Positions 1 to 8,804 of a DNA stretch of 64,000 nucleotides are shown one piece after another. Each line of letters begins with the position of its first letter. Position 1 is the stretch's first letter. The notes beneath the pieces were generated by a model, which made no database searches, was not told where the DNA came from, and worked only from the letters and a program-made list of their open reading frames with translations. Position numbers and translations under genes: made by a program. This DNA is from Cerina litoralis (GTDB lineage: Bacteria > Bacteroidota > Bacteroidia > Flavobacteriales > Flavobacteriaceae), in assembly GCA_022008415.1 (NCBI GenBank), contig JAIRBC010000008.1:62001-126000 (forward strand), given 5' to 3'.

Positions 1-1664
1 CTGTCGATCTCCACATTTTTCAGGTCGTAGGTCCCGTTTACGGAATAAAAAATGCGTTTTCCGGGTTTTAATAAAAGCGTATCGTCGTTACTAAAGCGTT
101 CAAAATAGCTCAGGTACCCATCTTTGTCGAGCATTACCAGGTCCGTAAGTCCGTCTTGGTTCCAATCGATGGCCGTAGGTGTGGTCCGCCATTGCGTTAC
201 AAGCGTATGGGGCTCCGGATCCCACCAGAACCATTCCGGTTTTGGGGATTGGCTTCCCCATTGTATTTCGATAGGTTGTTCTTTGTCCATTATCGGATTT
301 CCTTTGGAGCCAATGTTTTGGTACCACACCACCTTTCCCCAGATCGAATTTACGATAAGATCTTTTAAGCCGTCCTTGTTCCAATCGGCGACCGATAAGG
401 TAGTGTAGCCCCATTTGGCCTCGCAAGGCCCTTGAATGGAACCGTTTTCACCAGCTTGTATCCGGATAATTTCACCCTTGCTTTTTACATATTTTGGGGC
501 ATTCCATTTTGGAGATTCCCCTCCACTTAGATTTTCAATAAACGAAATATACCCGGCAGAATTTCCACTGATTATATCTTCATCCCCATCATCGTCCCAA
601 TCCGTGCTAAACGGAGTGGCGAGTGCACCGAATTTTACATCCTTAGCCTTTTGCTTAAAATAGGCTGGATTCTTAAAAGTGGGCATATGATCGACAACGC
701 TTCCCGTGTTTTCAACCAAGGCGACCCTGCCATCCTCATCGCCAACGACCAGATCTACATCCCCGTCCTTGTCCCAATCCAGGGATACCGGTAGGATCAT
801 TTCCAAGTCCATTGCAATAATTCCGGTTTCATTTTCAAGGTATTTTCCTTTGGCATATACTGGTTTCTCCCTGGTTCCGATGTTTTCGAACCAAGTGAAT
901 TTGTCCAGAAATTCGCCGCAGATAATATCGAGGTCGCCATCGCCATCAAAATCGTCAAAATTGGGGGAAGGGGCTCCGTATACATCAATTGGCTCGTCAC
1001 CGGCCATAATCTTATCCTTTAAATGGAATGTACCGTTAACGTTTTCAATGAGATAGACATAACCGTGAAGCGGGCCATTGGTCCACTCCCCTTTGTCATT
1101 AAAGGCATTGTCCCATCCGTAGTCCTCGCCATCCTGAATCCCTACTATTATATCCAGATCCCCGTCATTTTCATAATCTACGTACTTCCACTGATTAAAT
1201 CGGATCTTATTGTGCAGTTTATCAAAAACGTCCCCCGGGAAAAGCATCTTGCCCTTTCCGGTAAAACCAGATTTAAAATCTAACAGCTCCTCTCCCGGTC
1301 TCAGAAACCTGGGTTTTCCATCGATGTAGGAAACCTGGATATGTTTTACGGGATCGCCGATCTTTACGGGAGGTTCAAACACGGGAAAGGCCTCCCCGCT
1401 AGAGTTTTCAAATAAATAAATGCCGTTAAAGGGTACATCACTGCAGGATACCAAAAGATCCATATCCCCGTCATCGTCGTAATCCACGGGTAGGGGAGAA
1501 GCCCAAAGTCCGACTCCGAGATCTACGGTCAGGCCGGGATTATTGTAGGGCATCCGTTCAAATCTTTTGGTGGTTTTCTGTGTGACAGCCTTGGAAGTAT
1601 TTCTTGGTTTGCAGGCTATAAAGTTGATCGCCACGAGGAGCAATATCCATTTAATCCAGGTCAT
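1..1664 (-). CDS. FG-GAP/VCBS-repeat lipoprotein, C-terminus cut by window edge
   Basis: The frame is open from an ATG at 1664 to the left edge (about 554 codons) with no stop, so the gene is partial at its 3' end. It starts with a short hydrophobic segment and a lipobox (FIAC), so it should be a surface or periplasmic lipoprotein. The rest is a string of VCBS/FG-GAP repeats, each with a calcium-binding loop of the form D-x-D-x-D-G-D followed by hydrophobic residues: DYDDDGDMDLL, DYENDGDLDII, DFDGDGDLDII, DWDKDGDVDLV, DWDDDGDEDII, DWNKDGLKDLI and DWNQDGLTDLV. Such repeats fold as blades of a beta-propeller. In Flavobacteriia these proteins often sit near polysaccharide or sulfatase loci, but no partner is visible here and the substrate is unknown. 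Family assignment is secure; function is open. Confidence 0.85.
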   Translation of the reverse strand, partial: MTWIKWILLLVAINFIACKPRNTSKAVTQKTTKRFERMPYNNPGLTVDLGVGLWASPLPVDYDDDGDMDLLVSCSDVPFNGIYLFENSSGEAFPVFEPPVKIGDPVKHIQVSYIDGKPRFLRPGEELLDFKSGFTGKGKMLFPGDVFDKLHNKIRFNQWKYVDYENDGDLDIIVGIQDGEDYGWDNAFNDKGEWTNGPLHGYVYLIENVNGTFHLKDKIMAGDEPIDVYGAPSPNFDDFDGDGDLDIICGEFLDKFTWFENIGTREKPVYAKGKYLENETGIIAMDLEMILPVSLDWDKDGDVDLVVGDEDGRVALVENTGSVVDHMPTFKNPAYFKQKAKDVKFGALATPFSTDWDDDGDEDIISGNSAGYISFIENLSGGESPKWNAPKYVKSKGEIIRIQAGENGSIQGPCEAKWGYTTLSVADWNKDGLKDLIVNSIWGKVVWYQNIGSKGNPIMDKEQPIEIQWGSQSPKPEWFWWDPEPHTLVTQWRTTPTAIDWNQDGLTDLVMLDKDGYLSYFERFSNDDTLLLKPGKRIFYSVNGTYDLKNVEID

Positions 1665-2218
1665 CTGATAACTATTCTTTAAAGAGTTGGTTGTTGTATA
1701 TCTCTGAGCACATGGTATAGAATAAACTCGAAAAATCAAACCATTGAAAATAAGCACCTTAATGGGTACTCCACTTTTTTCAAGGGGAGCCAGCCCTACA
1801 ATCATTCCCGTCCGAATGGCACGGGCGGACCGGCGGGGTGCCGTCCCGATAACTATCGGGAGCGGAGGGGTCAACGATGGCAATTGCTTTGATGATATTA
1901 GATTTTATTCTTGTGCACTAAACGTAAATATAAGGATTGCTTTGGCCAATATTCCCTTGATAATTGATCTATTTACATAGAAAATTGACTCGGGCGGATT
2001 TTTATCCCTTTTTATGGATAAAATATGCTGTGGGTACGCTGCCGTAGATTTTATAGCAATTCAGGATTAATAATTGACAACAAGTTTTGGCCCTTGCTTT
2101 CAAAATGAGGTGATAAGATTAAAACAAGGGATAATATTTAACGTGTTTTAATCAATTATGATGAAATCGGGGGGACGGTATTTTACTAATTTTATAAGCG
2201 AAAATAAATCCAGTTCCC
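1665..2218. other. Intergenic region between divergent genes, with a palindrome
   Basis: This 554-bp stretch separates the divergent VCBS and GDPD genes. I see no credible gene in it: the short open frames lack coding character. It holds a G/C-rich patch at 1815-1870 containing the palindrome described separately. Promoters for both neighbours must lie here, but I could not identify convincing -33/-7 pairs. Confidence 0.6.
1844..1861. repeat. Small palindrome TCCCGATAACTATCGGGA
   Basis: Eight-base arms (TCCCGATA / TATCGGGA) surround a 2-base loop. The identical 18-mer recurs at 17442-17459, and variants occur at 55161-55178 and 56992-57007, all intergenic. This looks like a dispersed flavobacterial palindromic repeat rather than a terminator, because no T-run follows. 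Confidence 0.8.
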
Positions 2219-3079
2219 ATGAAGTTTTTTAAGTATGTGGCATCCGCTGCCCTTGTTTTACTCTTGTCCTGTGCGAGCACCAAGACTGTTACCGACCTTT
2301 CCACTGCCGTAAACGTATTTCACGACCCTAGTTCAAAGACCGTACTTGTTGCCGCCCATAGGGGAGCCCACATGGGCAACTATGAAAACTCCATTGCCTC
2401 TACCAGGCAATCCATTAGATTGGGGGTAGATATTATTGAGGTAGACGTGCGCACTACCAAAGATGGCCACTTGGTGTTGATGCACGATTCCAGAATTGAT
2501 CGGACAACTACAGGCAAGGGAAAGGTGGAAGATCTAACCTTGGCGGAGATTAGAAAATTCCGCCTAAAGGCGCCCTATGGTAGGATAAGTAAGGAAACCG
2601 TACCGACTTTTGAGGAGTTTTTAAAGGTGGCCAAAGGCAAGATCATGGTAGATGTTGATATGAAGACCGACAACGTAACGGGTATCCTTGCTGCGGTAGA
2701 GGCAACTGGGACAAGCGACGATGTATTTTATTTTGATGACGACTACGACCAGTTGGACAGGATAAAGGATCTGGATGCTTCTGCCCAAATTATGCCTAGG
2801 GCACGTTCCTATCAAATGGCCGATTCGGCCCTTACCAAATTTGCACCCCCGGTGGTCCATATCGACGCTGGTTTTTATTCGGAAAGACTTGCGGACATGT
2901 TGCTGCGGCGCAAGGCCAGGATTTGGAGCAATACCTTGGGGGAGGCCGATTGCAATATCCGCTATGGCAATGGGGAGGAGGTGCTGGAAAAGCTGTTGAA
3001 ATACGGCGTAAACATGGTACAGACCAACGAACCCGAACTATTGTTGCAATTGTTGCGATCCAAAGGGCTGCACCAATAG
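2219..3079 (+). CDS. Glycerophosphodiester phosphodiesterase family lipoprotein
   Basis: The 286-residue product begins with a lipoprotein signal (lipobox LLSC, Cys18) and then shows the GDPD TIM-barrel signature. HRGAHMGNYENS carries the catalytic His-Arg and an Asn-Ser in the usual place, IEVDVRTTKDG carries the metal-binding Glu and Asp, and MHDSRIDRTT carries the second catalytic His. Family enzymes hydrolyse glycerophosphodiesters to glycerol-3-phosphate and an alcohol; this one would act in the periplasm or at the outer membrane. It is a single gene, divergent from the VCBS gene and 112 bp upstream of the hydroxyproline pair. The exact substrate cannot be told from sequence. Confidence 0.9.
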   Translation: MKFFKYVASAALVLLLSCASTKTVTDLSTAVNVFHDPSSKTVLVAAHRGAHMGNYENSIASTRQSIRLGVDIIEVDVRTTKDGHLVLMHDSRIDRTTTGKGKVEDLTLAEIRKFRLKAPYGRISKETVPTFEEFLKVAKGKIMVDVDMKTDNVTGILAAVEATGTSDDVFYFDDDYDQLDRIKDLDASAQIMPRARSYQMADSALTKFAPPVVHIDAGFYSERLADMLLRRKARIWSNTLGEADCNIRYGNGEEVLEKLLKYGVNMVQTNEPELLLQLLRSKGLHQ

Positions 3080-3178
3080 TCCATACCGCTCCTCGGCAAT
3101 TTTTTTTAGGAGGATCGCGACTTATTTTCTAGGGTAATCAAATTATCGCATTTAAGCCTCAACTCCCTTCTATTTTTA

Positions 3179-3186
3179 TAACTTTG
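3179..3186 (+). promoter_or_regulatory. -7 box TAACTTTG directly before the start codon
   Basis: The box matches the Bacteroidota TAnnTTTG consensus and ends five bases before the ATG at 3192. Transcription would then begin at or next to the A of the start codon, giving a leaderless mRNA. The -33 element is weak (TTTA at 3151). This is inferred from sequence only. Confidence 0.5.
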
Positions 3187-3191
3187 GGCGT

Positions 3192-4157
3192 ATGGACAAT
3201 ATAACCCAAATCCCGGCAAGTTTTATTGAGAAAAATACCCATTTTCCAAGTTTGATCGAGGCGCTCAGATCCGCTTTTTCGGATCAGGACACCTTGGTGC
3301 CCATGAGGCACCATCCCGATTTTCCAAACCCCGAGGTACAAGAAGATTCTACCCTGCTGCTAATGCCGGCATGGAAACCTGGAAAACAGGCAGGAGTGAA
3401 AATTGCAACCGTGAGTCCAAAAAACGGAAGGTTTAACTTGCCAGCAATACAGGGTACCTACATCTATTTGGATGCGTTAAAGGGAGGAATCCTCGCACTT
3501 CTGGAGGCCAAAAGTTTAACCGCAAAAAGAACGGCCGCCGCCTCCGCTTTGGCGTCTCAATATTTGTCAAATAAAAATTCCGATTCGCTACTGATGATCG
3601 GTACCGGAGCACTGGCCTCTAATTTAATTTTGGCCCATGCCAGCGTACGGCCCATGAAAACCGTCTACGTTTGGGGCAGGGATCAATCCAAGGCGATAAA
3701 CCTATGCGAAGAACTAAAGGATGCCCCGTTCCATATAGAACCCGTAATGGACATCGAGGATAAAATTTCTGAAGTAGATATCATTTCCACGGCCACCCTT
3801 TCCAAGGACCCCCTTGTTTTGGGAAAATACTTGAGACCCGGACAGCACGTAGATTTGGTAGGGGCCTACAGGGTCGATATGCGGGAAGCAGATGATGAAA
3901 CCGTAAAAAGGGCGGAGGTATATGTCGATACCTTTCAAGGCGGACTTAAGGAAAGTGGCGATATTGTTATCCCACTTAAAAGCGGTGTTTTAAAGGAGGC
4001 GGACATTAAGGCCGATTTATTCGAGCTCGCTTCCCAAAAGAAGACGGGAAGGAAGGGCGATGGGGAAATTACGATGTTCAAGTCGGTCGGACATGCCTTG
4101 GAAGATCTGGCCGCCGCTACCTATTACTATAACCTGTTTATGAGCAATAATGTATAA
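3192..4157 (+). CDS. Ornithine cyclodeaminase-family delta1-pyrroline-2-carboxylate reductase (LhpI-like)
   Basis: This 321-residue protein belongs to the ornithine cyclodeaminase/mu-crystallin family. It has the conserved Arg region (PMRHHPDF, Arg39), the active-site Lys region (AGVKIATVSP, Lys70), and a Rossmann nucleotide-binding turn IGTGALASNL near residue 135. Members paired with a trans-3-hydroxy-L-proline dehydratase reduce delta1-pyrroline-2-carboxylate to L-proline with NAD(P)H. The next gene is such a dehydratase and overlaps this one by 8 bp, so the pathway assignment rests on both family and context. True ornithine cyclodeaminase or alanine dehydrogenase activity is the alternative. 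A -7 promoter box lies only five bases before the ATG, suggesting a leaderless transcript; the next in-frame ATG (codon 38) lies at a conserved motif, so it is not a plausible start. Confidence 0.82.
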   Translation: MDNITQIPASFIEKNTHFPSLIEALRSAFSDQDTLVPMRHHPDFPNPEVQEDSTLLLMPAWKPGKQAGVKIATVSPKNGRFNLPAIQGTYIYLDALKGGILALLEAKSLTAKRTAAASALASQYLSNKNSDSLLMIGTGALASNLILAHASVRPMKTVYVWGRDQSKAINLCEELKDAPFHIEPVMDIEDKISEVDIISTATLSKDPLVLGKYLRPGQHVDLVGAYRVDMREADDETVKRAEVYVDTFQGGLKESGDIVIPLKSGVLKEADIKADLFELASQKKTGRKGDGEITMFKSVGHALEDLAAATYYYNLFMSNNV

Positions 4158-5205
4158 TAAAATACGTAAGACTACTAGTTTTATAGCTCCAGAGGGTTGG
4201 CTCCAGATCAAAACGATCGATATGCATACCGGGGGAGAGCCGTTGCGGGTCATATTGGAGGGTTTTCCCGAATTGAAGGGGAATTCTGTTTTGGCATATA
4301 GGCAGGATTGTAAGCAAAACCACGATTATCTGCGAACGGCGTTCATGTACGAGCCCAGGGGCCATAAGGATATGTACGGCTGTGTCTTAACGCCCCCTAA
4401 TGATGAAGGAGCAGATTTTGGCGTTCTTTTTTTGCATAACGAAGGATATTCTACCATGTGCGGCCATGCAATTATCGCTATCGCTACATTAGCGGTAAAA
4501 ATGCAATGGATCAACGCCAAAGAAGGGGACAATATACTCAAGATCGACGCTCCCTGTGGTAGGATTACTTCGTTTGTAAACATAAAAAATCAAAAAATAA
4601 ACACTGTCCGGTTTCACTGTGTGCCGAGTTTTGTGGTGGGGTTGGATAGGCGGGTGAAAGTTCCTGGTCTGGGGACTATCACCTACGATTTGGCCTATGG
4701 GGGTGCGTTCTATGCCTATGTTGATATGGAAAAAAACAATTTTGATTTTTCGCTGCTGTCCGAAAATTTAAAGGAGATCACACGGGTCGGTATGGAGATA
4801 AAACATGCCGTTGTCGAAACGGACAAAGAGATTGTGCACCCATTCGAACATGATTTGAGCTTTTTGTATGGCACCATCTTTATAGAGAAATCGGACCAAC
4901 CCGATATCGACAGCAAAAATGTATGCATATTCGCCAATGGCGAGGTAGACCGAAGTCCGACGGGCTCTGGAGTATCGGGAAGAATGGCCATACACAAAGC
5001 ACGTAAAGAATTGGAAATTGGGGATTCCATGGCCATCCAAGGTATTACGGGATCGGTATTCCGAGGTTCGATCATCGAAGAACTGGAATTCGGTAAATTC
5101 AAAGCTGTAATCCCCCAAGTCAGCGGTACGGCTTATATCACGGGAGAGCATAATTTCTTGATCGATCCCGAGGACCCGTTTGCAGCTGGATTTTTATTGG
5201 GGTGA
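4150..5205 (+). CDS. Trans-3-hydroxy-L-proline dehydratase (proline racemase family, Cys/Thr type)
   Basis: The 351-residue product is a proline-racemase-fold enzyme. The first catalytic residue is Cys104 in MCGHA. The second site reads DRSPTGSGVSGR with Thr271, where proline racemases and 4-hydroxyproline epimerases carry Cys. A Cys/Thr pair is the hallmark of trans-3-hydroxy-L-proline dehydratases such as human L3HYPDH, which removes water to give delta1-pyrroline-2-carboxylate. The preceding gene, overlapping by 8 bp, encodes the reductase expected to turn that product into L-proline. Trans-3-hydroxyproline comes from collagen and some other proteins, and an aminopeptidase P that releases residues next to proline lies just downstream on the other strand. 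Identity is strongly supported; epimerase activity is unlikely given Thr271. Confidence 0.9.
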   Translation: MYNKIRKTTSFIAPEGWLQIKTIDMHTGGEPLRVILEGFPELKGNSVLAYRQDCKQNHDYLRTAFMYEPRGHKDMYGCVLTPPNDEGADFGVLFLHNEGYSTMCGHAIIAIATLAVKMQWINAKEGDNILKIDAPCGRITSFVNIKNQKINTVRFHCVPSFVVGLDRRVKVPGLGTITYDLAYGGAFYAYVDMEKNNFDFSLLSENLKEITRVGMEIKHAVVETDKEIVHPFEHDLSFLYGTIFIEKSDQPDIDSKNVCIFANGEVDRSPTGSGVSGRMAIHKARKELEIGDSMAIQGITGSVFRGSIIEELEFGKFKAVIPQVSGTAYITGEHNFLIDPEDPFAAGFLLG

Positions 5206-5339
5206 CCAATAGTAGTGGAGGTCAACTATGCCGGGGATAATCCGGTTTAATAATTTATATTACCTCGTATTTCGCATCTCGTGATTTAATAACGGATCCC
5301 AAAAAGCAGGTTTGGGCCCCTCGCTTGTCTAGGAGAATA

Positions 5340-6632
5340 TTACCCGAGCAATAACTCCTCAATATCGGCCATTTCTATGGGCATTTCCTTGGTGAGATTC
5401 TCGGCCCCATTTTCCGTAATCAGGTACATATTCTCTAGACGACATCCCAAATTCTCTTCCCGGATATAGATTCCCGGTTCGCAGGTAACAACCATTCCGG
5501 GCTCTAAAGCACGGGAATATAGCCCTACATCGTGAACGTCCAAACCTATGTGATGGGCGGTTCCGTGCATAAAATATTCTTTGTATAAAGGATTGTCCTT
5601 GTCCTGGTTGGCCACTTCCCCTTCATTTAAAAGTCCCAATTTTATAAGTTCCCTTTCGATGAGGTTGGCCATTTTAATCTCATATTCGGGCAGCAGGACC
5701 CCAGGTTTTAAAATTTTACTTCCTTCTTTTAAACAATTTAACACTGCCGAGTAAACTTCTTTTTGACGTTGGCTAAATTTGCCGTTCACCGGGAAGCAAC
5801 GGGTAGTATCACTGTTGTAATGTGCATAGCAAACCCCAAAATCCATCAAGACCATTTCACCATTCTTACAGGCTTGATCGTTTTCTATATAATGCAGAAT
5901 ACAAGCATTTTTACCGGATGCAACAATGGGCCTAAATGCATGGCGTTCTGCACCAGACCTGGTCAGATTATAGGTTAATTCGGCCTCTAAAACGTATTCT
6001 TTTACGGAAGGTTTGCAAGCTCTTAGTGCGTTTTTAAACGATGTCAAACTTATTTCGATGGCTTTTTTGATCAGTGTTATTTCCTCGTCCGATTTTATTT
6101 GTCGCAAATCCCTAGTAATAGTGGCAACCCTGTAATATTGGTGTAAAGGGTATTTCTTTTTGCACCATTTTATAAACCGGTCCTGCTTTGTTTCCTTGTC
6201 TTTCGTTGCCCTCTTTACATGTTCATTATGTCCCAAATAAAATCCGTTTGCCTCAAAGGCCATGGATTGCAAAATTTTCTCGAAATTTTCAATAAACTCT
6301 ACCCGGCCGACCCCAGATATCCCGATGGCTGTTTCCTTGGAGATGCCTTTCCCATCATAGACAATGGTTTCCTCATCGGATCGATTGATGAATAGAATTT
6401 CTTTATTTTCAACCTTAAATGCGTCGGGATAAAGAAGAAGGATCGTATTCTCTTGAGTAATGCCCGTGAGGTAAAAAAGATCGCTATTTTGAACGTAGTT
6501 GGGTACATCATCCGCATTGGTATGTTGGGCATCGTTACCTGTTAAAATTGCTATCGTGTTTTCGTGTAGTCGACGGGAAAAATTATTTCTGTTCCCAATG
6601 AATAGATCACATTTAATATTGTTATACCTCAT
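5340..6632 (-). CDS. pepP: Xaa-Pro aminopeptidase (aminopeptidase P, M24B)
   Basis: An N-terminal aminopeptidase P domain (about residues 1-150) precedes a C-terminal M24 pita-bread metallopeptidase domain. The dinuclear metal site is visible as MDFGVCYAHYNSDTTR (two Asp), HGTAHHIGLDVHD (His), TCEPGIYI (Glu) and CRLENMYL (Glu). The enzyme removes an N-terminal residue preceding proline and is cytosolic, as there is no signal peptide. A TTG start six codons upstream (6650) is possible, but the ATG at 6632 is preferred. It lies 60 bp downstream of dnaX on the same strand and converges with the hydroxyproline-dehydratase genes, which makes a role in proline-rich peptide use plausible but not proven. 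Confidence 0.92.
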   Translation of the reverse strand: MRYNNIKCDLFIGNRNNFSRRLHENTIAILTGNDAQHTNADDVPNYVQNSDLFYLTGITQENTILLLYPDAFKVENKEILFINRSDEETIVYDGKGISKETAIGISGVGRVEFIENFEKILQSMAFEANGFYLGHNEHVKRATKDKETKQDRFIKWCKKKYPLHQYYRVATITRDLRQIKSDEEITLIKKAIEISLTSFKNALRACKPSVKEYVLEAELTYNLTRSGAERHAFRPIVASGKNACILHYIENDQACKNGEMVLMDFGVCYAHYNSDTTRCFPVNGKFSQRQKEVYSAVLNCLKEGSKILKPGVLLPEYEIKMANLIERELIKLGLLNEGEVANQDKDNPLYKEYFMHGTAHHIGLDVHDVGLYSRALEPGMVVTCEPGIYIREENLGCRLENMYLITENGAENLTKEMPIEMADIEELLLG

Positions 6633-6710
6633 TTTAAAATAAATATTCAAGGTCGGTTCTTGGTTCTCCCCATATCGGTATGTGATTGCCCCAACGTATT
6701 ACCATTTTCC

Positions 6711-8501
6711 TTATAGATCTAAATCGAACTCCTGTCTTAGCTTATCTATTACGGGGTTTTTCTCCCGTAGCTTTTCGTATTTCTCTTGTGGGGTAAACGC
6801 AAATTTTTTAGCGGTGTCTTCATTTACGGTGATCTTTAGCTTGATGGAATGGTTGTTGAGCTTTTCTTTTAAATAAACCATCAGATCGTATTGTTCTCGC
6901 TCTACCTCTTTTTTCATGGTTTTGTTGGGCAATTCTATCCATATGGTATGGTCGTCCCTGAGCTTGGGAATATCGGTTTGCAGATTGGAAGCCAATATTT
7001 TTCTGCCTTCGCCGTCGATTTTAGCGACAAAATCGGTCCAATGTTTTTGCATTTCCGCTTCGGTAAAGGGAGATTTTGGTAGTTTGCTTTCGTCCAGGGT
7101 CTCTTCCTTTTTATTGAGTTGGTGTTCTTTTTTGGTTTTTAGACTCGAGAGGGACAGGCCAGACACTCTATTGGAGGGGATATTAATATTTAGTTTCGGG
7201 GCCCCAGCTTCAAAATTTTCACCGGCTTTCTCCGTGGGAATCGGAGGAGCAACCGAGCTGTCTTCCGCTTTATCTACAGATTGGGCAGGTTGGACGTGGG
7301 AAGGGGCGATCGAATTTCCCGCGTTATGGGATTCTTTTGGTGAAGGGGATGCCGTACCTTGGGTGCTTCTGTTCTTATAATAGTCCGCGGGCGCTAACGC
7401 GCTCTCCTCCGCTACGGAATTGGAATCAAGGTTTTTTTTTTCTCCATCAAAATCGATGGAGGCCAGCTTCATTAATGTAAGCTCCACCAACAAGCGTTGA
7501 TTTTTACTGGCCTTGTATTTGAGGTCGCAATCGTTGGCCAAATCGGTTGCTTTTAACAAAAATGGTTGAGAAGTTTTTTGGGCTTGCTCCAAGTAGTTTT
7601 TTTTGGCCCCTTCGCCCACTTCCAATAATTCTACCGTGGCTGGGTATCTACATACCATTAGGTCTCTAAAATGAGAGGCCAGTCCGGTAATAAAATGGTG
7701 GCCTTCGAAGCCTTTTGCCAAGGTCTTGTTGAACAAAATCAACAAACCGGGGATATCGTGTCCTAGGATTAGATCTGTGGCCTTAAAATAGGTGTCGTAA
7801 TCCAGAACGTTGAGATTTTCGGTTACCGCTTTCCGGGTGAGGTGCTTTCCGGAAAAACTGACGACCCTATCAAAAATGGACAATGCATCGCGCATGGCGC
7901 CATCTGCTTTTTGGGCAATGATATGCAACGCGTCATCCTCGGCCTCTATCCCTTGGTTTTCCGCAATATATTTTAGATAATTGGCAGCATCTTTAACCGT
8001 AATCCGTTTAAAATCAAAAATCTGGCAACGGGATAGGATGGTTGGGATAATCTTGTGCTTTTCCGTGGTGGCCAAGATAAAAATGGCGTGTTTGGGCGGC
8101 TCTTCCAACGTTTTTAAAAAGGCATTGAATGCCGATTGGGACAACATGTGAACCTCGTCGATTATATACACCTTGTATTTTCCTGATTGGGGGGGGATTC
8201 GTACCTGGTCAGTCAAATTCCGTATATCGTCCACAGAGTTGTTGGAAGCCGCATCGAGCTCAAACACGTTGAAGGCAAAATCCTCACCATCCTTTTCCGT
8301 ACCATCGGAATTTATTTTTTTAGCGAGAATCCTGGCACAGGTCGTTTTCCCTACTCCTCTTGGACCACAAAACAACAGTGCCTGAGCTAATCGGTTGTTT
8401 TCGATGGCATTGGTCAGCGTGTTGGTAATGGCCTGTTGCCCCACCACGTCCTTAAAGGTTTGGGGTCTGTATTTCCGAGCCGATACGATAAAGGGTTCCA
8501 A
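6711..8501 (-). CDS. dnaX: DNA polymerase III subunit gamma/tau
   Basis: This is the clamp-loader ATPase of the replicative polymerase. Walker A is GPRGVGKT (46-53), Walker B with DEVH is in VYIIDEVHML, and the SRC arginine-finger motif is TILSRCQIFDF. The start is TTG at 8501, which gives the family's usual MExFIVSARKYRPQTF opening. Most bacterial DnaX proteins carry a four-cysteine zinc module after Walker A; here residues 62-80 contain no cysteine (KINSDGTEKDGEDFAFNVFE), so the module has been lost. A low-complexity Ser/Pro/Glu linker (about 370-460) leads to a tau-like C-terminal region. The product has 596 residues. I see no obvious frameshift heptamer for a separate gamma form, but did not search exhaustively. 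Confidence 0.95.
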   Translation of the reverse strand: MEPFIVSARKYRPQTFKDVVGQQAITNTLTNAIENNRLAQALLFCGPRGVGKTTCARILAKKINSDGTEKDGEDFAFNVFELDAASNNSVDDIRNLTDQVRIPPQSGKYKVYIIDEVHMLSQSAFNAFLKTLEEPPKHAIFILATTEKHKIIPTILSRCQIFDFKRITVKDAANYLKYIAENQGIEAEDDALHIIAQKADGAMRDALSIFDRVVSFSGKHLTRKAVTENLNVLDYDTYFKATDLILGHDIPGLLILFNKTLAKGFEGHHFITGLASHFRDLMVCRYPATVELLEVGEGAKKNYLEQAQKTSQPFLLKATDLANDCDLKYKASKNQRLLVELTLMKLASIDFDGEKKNLDSNSVAEESALAPADYYKNRSTQGTASPSPKESHNAGNSIAPSHVQPAQSVDKAEDSSVAPPIPTEKAGENFEAGAPKLNINIPSNRVSGLSLSSLKTKKEHQLNKKEETLDESKLPKSPFTEAEMQKHWTDFVAKIDGEGRKILASNLQTDIPKLRDDHTIWIELPNKTMKKEVEREQYDLMVYLKEKLNNHSIKLKITVNEDTAKKFAFTPQEKYEKLREKNPVIDKLRQEFDLDL

Positions 8502-8584
8502 TTTGTTTTAGTTATTAGGTTATTGATTGTGTCACTGGGTTATTAAGTTGTTTGGGATTTATGTTTTGGAGTTCTTGGTCCGTA

Positions 8585-8605
8585 AAAGTTCAAGGTTCAA
8601 GGTTC
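8585..8605 (+). repeat. GTTCAAG-type dispersed repeat fragment
   Basis: Three copies of a GTTCAAG heptamer-like unit lie head to tail. The 21 bases here are exactly the reverse complement of 19620-19640, which lies inside the coding region of the methylmalonyl-CoA mutase large subunit. It is therefore a dispersed element rather than a chance motif. Confidence 0.75.
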
Positions 8606-8792
8606 AACGTTTTTCCACGTCCATGCCTAAATAGACTTGTTCCATTATAATTTGAAAATATTCAGAAACAAAGCAATGCCAATTGCAACCGCATGCCGAA
8701 CACCCCATAGGCATCTTTGCAAATATAAAGATAGCAATTGCATAAGCGGTTCAATTAAGAATATTTAGGGAAATTTTTATCAACAATAGCGG

Positions 8793-8800
8793 TATATTTG
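8793..8800 (+). promoter_or_regulatory. rnpB -7 promoter box TATATTTG
   Basis: This is an exact match to the Bacteroidota TAnnTTTG box. It ends five bases before 8805, where the P1 helix of RNase P RNA begins, so promoter and RNA boundary agree. A clear TTG -33 element is lacking. Confidence 0.7.
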
Positions 8801-8804
8801 CCAC

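Larger units (their letters stand above)
8502..8804. other. Intergenic region upstream of dnaX and rnpB
   Basis: This roughly 300-bp A/T-rich stretch separates the divergent dnaX and rnpB and has no credible gene. It carries a short GTTCAAG-type repeat at 8585-8610, described separately, and the rnpB promoter. Confidence 0.6.

Noticed and set aside
1744-1980. 78-codon frame in the first intergenic region
   Set aside because: It spans the palindromic repeat patch, has no family resemblance and no plausible ribosome-binding site.
4150-5205. Proline racemase or 4-hydroxyproline 2-epimerase
   Set aside because: The second catalytic position is Thr271 rather than Cys, which fits the trans-3-hydroxyproline dehydratase class.
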